NCBI GenBank assembly: GCA_937967755.1
Contig: CALBTA010000029.1
Coordinates: 1 to 16,721, forward strand
Direction: 5' to 3'
Source: an uncultured Planctomycetaceae bacterium
GTDB taxonomy: Bacteria > Planctomycetota > Planctomycetia > Pirellulales > Pirellulaceae
DNA: 16,721 bases
Each line of letters opens with the position of its first letter. Position 1 is the first letter of the stretch. Positions 14,850 through 16,721 of this stretch are shown piece by piece. The translations under genes and the position numbers were made by a program. The notes beneath the pieces are model-generated. The model was not told the origin of the DNA. It saw nothing but the letters and a program-made list of their open reading frames with translations, and ran no database searches.

Positions 14850-14960
14850 GAAATCCTCCGGCGGGCAGTTGGGCAAGTTGAATTTGCGGTGGTAGGGATC
14901 ATCCTAGCTTCCCCCGCCGGGCGATGCCAGCAGGCCGGCGTTACAACGTGTTTAACCATA

Positions 14961-15041
14961 GTAGTAGGCACGCTCCGCGTGCCGTAACCGTGCATCGATT
15001 GCGGTCGTGTTGGCGGACGGCACAGGGACTGTGCCTGCTAC
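14961..15041. repeat. Dispersed inverted repeat (GTAGTAGGCACGC...GTGCCTGCTAC type)
   Basis: The arms GTAGTAGGCACGCTCCGCGT (14961-14980, running on into GCCGTA) and a partner ending GGGACTGTGCCTGCTAC (to 15041) are imperfect reverse complements. Each arm is itself a small hairpin (GGCACGC/GCGTGCC and GGCACAG/CTGTGCC). Doubled palindromes of this kind are frequent in planctomycete intergenic DNA (from memory). It lies between the start of the DUF6807 gene and the end of the channel gene, both on the minus strand. Confidence 0.7.
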
Positions 15042-15062
15042 ATTGAATTTCAAAACTCGTTC

Positions 15063-15908
15063 TTACAACCGGAAGCCGCACCGCTTGCAAAACACGGCGT
15101 CGATATCGTGCCCTTCGTGCGAGCACCCCGGGCAATTGCGCGTTAGAACTTTTGGCTGCCCGCGGGCCGCGACAACTTCGGCCGAGAAAATACCCATCGG
15201 CACAATGATGACGCTGTAGCCCAATATCATGGCGGCCGCGGCGACCGTTTGCCCGATGGGCGTTTGAGGAGAGATGTCGCCGTAGCCGACGGTGGTCATG
15301 GTGACAATCGCCCAGTAGACACTGCGCGGGATGCTGGTGAACGCGGTGTTAGGTTGGTCCTTTTCAATCAGGTACATCACCGACCCAATAATCAGCACCA
15401 TCGTTAGCACGAAGACCAGAAAAACGATGATCTTCGCCTTCGTCTGCTTCAACGCCTTGGCCAGCGCGGTTGCTTCCCGGGCGTAGTTGCTCAATTCCAA
15501 TACGCGGAAAACGCGGATCAGCCGCAGCGTGCGAATGACGACCAACGCTTGTGTTCCCACGCCGAAGAGGGTGAGGTAGGTCGGCACAATGCTCCAGAAA
15601 TCCACCTGCCCGAAAAAGCTGGTGAAGTATTTTCCCGGGCGCTGGATGCAGTACAGCCGCAGGATGAATTCAACGGTAAACAGCGCGGTCAGCCCAACTT
15701 CAATCGCCCACAGCGTGCGGCCCCATTGCTCGCGGTATTCGGCCACGCTTTCCAGCATCACCACGACCACACTGACCACAATCGCCACCAACAGCGCCAG
15801 GTCAAACGCTTTGCCCGCGGGCGTTTCGGCTTCGAAGATAATTTCATGCAACCTCTGCTGCAGGGGAGTGCCGGCCGGTTGCGCATCGGGTTTTGTATCA
15901 GGTTGCAT
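15063..15908 (-). CDS. Voltage-gated potassium channel-like protein with C-terminal zinc ribbon
   Basis: A 281-aa six-helix channel subunit of the inner membrane. Predicted segments are S1 about 36-53, S2 70-87, S3 103-115, an S4 voltage sensor with R126, R129, R132 and R135 at every third position (RTLRLIRVFR), S5 160-182, a pore helix about 194-205, the potassium selectivity filter TVGYGD at 206-211, and S6 about 218-243. After S6 there is a short linker and a zinc ribbon with C259, C262, C274 and C277 (CPGC ... CKRC). The subunit should form tetramers and pass potassium. The zinc ribbon replaces the RCK or cyclic-nucleotide domain seen in many bacterial channels. ATG 15908 is chosen over 15998, because the upstream 30 residues lack homology; no clear ribosome-binding site is present. 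Confidence 0.9.
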   Translation of the reverse strand: MQPDTKPDAQPAGTPLQQRLHEIIFEAETPAGKAFDLALLVAIVVSVVVVMLESVAEYREQWGRTLWAIEVGLTALFTVEFILRLYCIQRPGKYFTSFFGQVDFWSIVPTYLTLFGVGTQALVVIRTLRLIRVFRVLELSNYAREATALAKALKQTKAKIIVFLVFVLTMVLIIGSVMYLIEKDQPNTAFTSIPRSVYWAIVTMTTVGYGDISPQTPIGQTVAAAAMILGYSVIIVPMGIFSAEVVAARGQPKVLTRNCPGCSHEGHDIDAVFCKRCGFRL

Positions 15909-16453
15909 GCTGGCCGTTGGTGCAGGTGTGCATCTGTGATCAATTTGACTCAGCGCGCCGTGTGTTTGACGACACAACTTCAATCCGCGCGCGGACAAAC
16001 CACGCCCGACAAATTTTTCCTAAGTGTCGCAATGATAGCGGGTTATGTGAACCCGCCGGCCTTTTGGCACGCCCGCTGCGTTGATCCCTCAGCAGTTTCC
16101 CAGGCGATCGCTTCGCATGCCGATGACGGGCCAGCGCCCTCCTCCGGCCGCGATCGCGAGATTTCGACGCAGCGGAAAGCCCACGCCAACGGTAGTGCTT
16201 CCGGTCTGCGCCTGCGCGCAACTGCTGTCACAGCAACATGTTACGGCACGGAAAAATCGAACGGAAATGTCGGCCGTCAGGCCGCTGCGACCATGTAGGT
16301 CCAGAGAGAACGTGTGAGTTTTCGCAAGGCAACGCGGTGTTCAGCACCGCGCGTCGGGCGAGCAAGTTTTGTTTTTTGTCACCCTCGCCGCACGATCCGA
16401 AGCGGGTACGTTCCCGCCGATGTGAACGCGGCACATTCTGTGGGAGGAATGTT
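15909..16453. other. Gene-free divergent region between channel and Cys-rich peptide genes
   Basis: No gene is supported in this 545-bp stretch. It holds several hairpins: GCGGGTT/AACCCGC (16038-16056), the dyad TGCTGT-C-ACAGCA (16223-16235), CGCGGTG/CACCGCG (16333-16351) and GCGGG/CCCGC (16402-16417), with a T-rich run at 16366-16379. The last two lie within 125 bp of the peptide start and could be leader structures. No convincing sigma70 promoter was found for either divergent gene. Confidence 0.45.
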
Positions 16454-16597
16454 ATGAAGACTGCTGAGAAGAAAAGCACCAAGGCTAAGAAGGCTGTCCG
16501 CGAAGTGAAGAAACTTCGCACCAAGGGCAACGATAGCGCCCGCAACAGCTTCTGCGGCCGGTGCTGCCGGTGCTGCCGGTGTTGCCGCTGCTGGTAG
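16454..16597 (+). CDS. Small Lys-rich protein with (Arg-Cys-Cys)n cysteine-rich tail, unknown family (47 aa)
   Basis: The start is strongly supported: GGGAGGA (16442-16448) gives GGAGG 6 nt before the ATG. Residues 1-24 are rich in Lys (MKTAEKKSTKAKKAVREVKK), a likely basic helix. A polar linker KGNDSARNS follows, then the tail FCGRCCRCCRCCRCW with eight Cys in 14 residues. The repeat is seen at the DNA level as 9-bp CGG-TGC-TGC units. The later units differ silently (TGT for TGC, CGC for CGG), which suggests selection on the protein. I recognise no family. It could be a metal-binding peptide, a ribosomally made precursor peptide with a basic leader and Cys core, or a nucleic-acid-binding peptide. 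It has its own strong terminator. A further start codon with a ribosome-binding site lies at the window edge. Confidence 0.7.
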   Translation: MKTAEKKSTKAKKAVREVKKLRTKGNDSARNSFCGRCCRCCRCCRCW

Positions 16598-16610
16598 ATC
16601 CAGCCTCTGC

Positions 16611-16671
16611 CGTAGGGTGTGTCAAGAAATTGCACCGCTTACGGGCGAACTTGACACACCCTGCGTTTTTT
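16611..16671 (+). terminator. Intrinsic terminator after the Cys-rich peptide gene
   Basis: Arms 16611-16626 (CGTAGGGTGTGTCAAG) and 16650-16665 (CTTGACACACCCTGCG) pair over 16 bp with one G-T wobble, enclose a 23-nt loop that itself holds a small CCG/CGG hairpin, and are followed at once by six T. It begins 14 bp after the stop codon. Confidence 0.85.
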
Positions 16672-16704
16672 CACGACAGGTACAAATCAACACAACAACA
16701 AAAC

Positions 16705-16721
16705 GGGGAGCCAAGACCATG
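16705..16721 (+). promoter_or_regulatory. Ribosome-binding site and possible ATG of the next gene at the window edge
   Basis: GGGGAG (16705-16710) is followed after 8 nt by ATG at 16719-16721, the last three bases of the window. No coding sequence can be read, so the product is unknown. The site lies 48 bp after the terminator of the Cys-rich peptide gene. Confidence 0.4.

Noticed and set aside
15940..16221. A 93-aa minus-strand frame upstream of the channel gene
   Set aside because: Very Arg-rich composition typical of a shadow frame in GC-rich DNA, no ribosome-binding site and no recognisable domain.
16333..16379. Hairpin CGCGGTG/CACCGCG followed by a T-rich run, as a terminator
   Set aside because: The T run begins more than 10 nt after the stem and no upstream plus-strand gene needs it; possibly a leader structure.

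Overview
The window looks like a chromosomal segment of a planctomycete, most likely of the Pirellulales/Pirellulaceae type. The reasons are the planctomycete-style CsrA beside a small conserved-looking protein, a DUF6807 ('PmoA') secreted protein, a CitG-like plus pterin-synthase gene pair of the kind seen in planctomycete C1 gene sets, moderately high GC, loosely spaced genes with poor Shine-Dalgarno sites, and short dispersed hairpin repeats between genes. No rRNA, tRNA, transposase, phage gene or CRISPR array is visible. The identification rests on sequence reading and memory of the families; no database search was run.

Layout. Positions 1-628 (minus) hold the N-terminal part of a leucyl aminopeptidase (PepA) with a TTG start. 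A divergent, repeat-bearing intergenic region leads into a plus-strand run: a UbiD-family decarboxylase (972-2852), an OleB/haloalkane-dehalogenase-like alpha/beta hydrolase (2963-3856), a CitG-like triphosphoribosyl-dephospho-CoA synthase homologue (3925-4788) and, 15 bp later, a 6-pyruvoyl-tetrahydropterin-synthase/QueD homologue (4804-5292). Then come flagellar FliG (5478-6488), mismatch-repair MutS (6670-9300), class II fructose-bisphosphate aldolase (9488-10510) with a good sigma70 promoter, and a four-S1-domain RNA-binding protein (10579-12279).

A 561-bp AT-richer region (12280-12840) carries a good sigma70-type promoter, a perfect hairpin with AGGA in its loop, and repeated short motifs. 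It precedes a 73-aa protein of unknown function (12841-13062). A perfect 34-bp palindrome acts as a two-way terminator between that gene and a convergent minus-strand group: csrA (13157-13336), a 98-aa protein of unknown function (13390-13686) and an exported DUF6807 protein (13905-14849). A voltage-gated potassium-channel-like protein with a C-terminal zinc ribbon (15063-15908, minus) follows a dispersed hairpin repeat.

The right end is the most unusual part. A 47-aa gene (16454-16597) with a strong ribosome-binding site encodes a Lys-rich N-terminus and an 8-cysteine tail built from Arg-Cys-Cys units. A strong terminator follows, and then a ribosome-binding site with an ATG exactly at the window edge. 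This arrangement resembles a precursor or metal-binding peptide followed by attenuation and a downstream gene, but the partner gene lies outside the window.

Most genes are independent housekeeping units. Functional links that can be argued are the CitG/PTPS cofactor pair, FliG plus CsrA (motility and its post-transcriptional control), and a possible CsrA-binding leader next to csrA.
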